The notes under the pieces are model-generated. The model was given only the letters and a program-made list of their open reading frames with translations. It ran no database searches and was not told where the DNA came from. Of a stretch of DNA of 64,000 nucleotides, positions 63,836-64,000 are shown piece after piece. Numbering within the stretch: position 1 is the first letter of the stretch; the number at the start of each line of letters is the position of its first letter. The translations under genes and the position numbers were made by a program. Origin of the DNA: Prevotellaceae bacterium (GTDB lineage Bacteria; Bacteroidota; Bacteroidia; Bacteroidales; UBA932); contig JAISYZ010000004.1 in the NCBI GenBank assembly GCA_031269545.1, positions 1 through 64,000 of the forward strand. Reading direction: 5' to 3'.

Positions 63836-64000
63836 TTATTTTGCATAATTCACGGCTCGCACTTCGCGGATAACTGTTATTCTGACCTGTCCGGGATAAG
63901 TCATTTCTTCCTGAATCTTACGGGCTATGTCTGCCGACAGTTTTTCGGCTTCGGAGTCGCTTATTTTATCGCTTCCGACAATCACGCGCAATTCGCGTCC
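63836..64000 (-). CDS. rny: Ribonuclease Y, C-terminal fragment (runs off the window)
   Basis: Reverse-complement translation [54 protein letters not shown]. Confidence 0.92.
   Translation of the reverse strand, partial: GRELRVIVGSDKISDSEAEKLSADIARKIQEEMTYPGQVRITVIREVRAVNYAK

Overview
The window is AT-rich DNA whose gene content and promoter style (-7 TAnnTTTG) point to the Bacteroidetes (Bacteroidales-like). Most of it is chromosomal housekeeping: folB, PduO-type cobalamin adenosyltransferase, pdxA, rnhA, deoC, gcvT, sufC/sufD, hutH, hutI, ftcD, rplU-rpmA, an Amidase_3 gene, lptD, ridA, ackA plus a ptb-like gene, rarA, tRNA-Gly(CCC), purQ, rlmI-like, an L,D-transpeptidase and the 3' end of rny. 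It also holds a compact arabinan/arabinoxylan-type PUL (GH51-susC-susD-GH51) and several repeat-rich surface or secreted proteins (LRR, TPR, MORN, alpha-2-macroglobulin, BIG2 plus propeller-like repeats). No CRISPR array, reverse transcriptase, transposase, prophage or canonical defence island was recognised. The unexplained signals are mostly in the non-coding DNA: (i) two unrelated tandem arrays with the same 21-bp period, one very GC-rich and lying directly upstream of an uncharacterised gene; (ii) a family of short MITE-like elements with TTAGTCGCTCCTTAAAAG-type terminal inverted repeats, carrying covarying palindromes and terminator-like hairpins and inserted at gene 3' ends; (iii) a (TG)23 tract beside a second Z-DNA-prone tract in the probable leader of another uncharacterised gene; (iv) a duplicated operator-like sequence in the PUL; and (v) an alpha-2-macroglobulin gene containing a SusC-plug-like segment, wedged between sufC and sufD. 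Everything was read by eye from the sequence and the ORF track; no database search was run.
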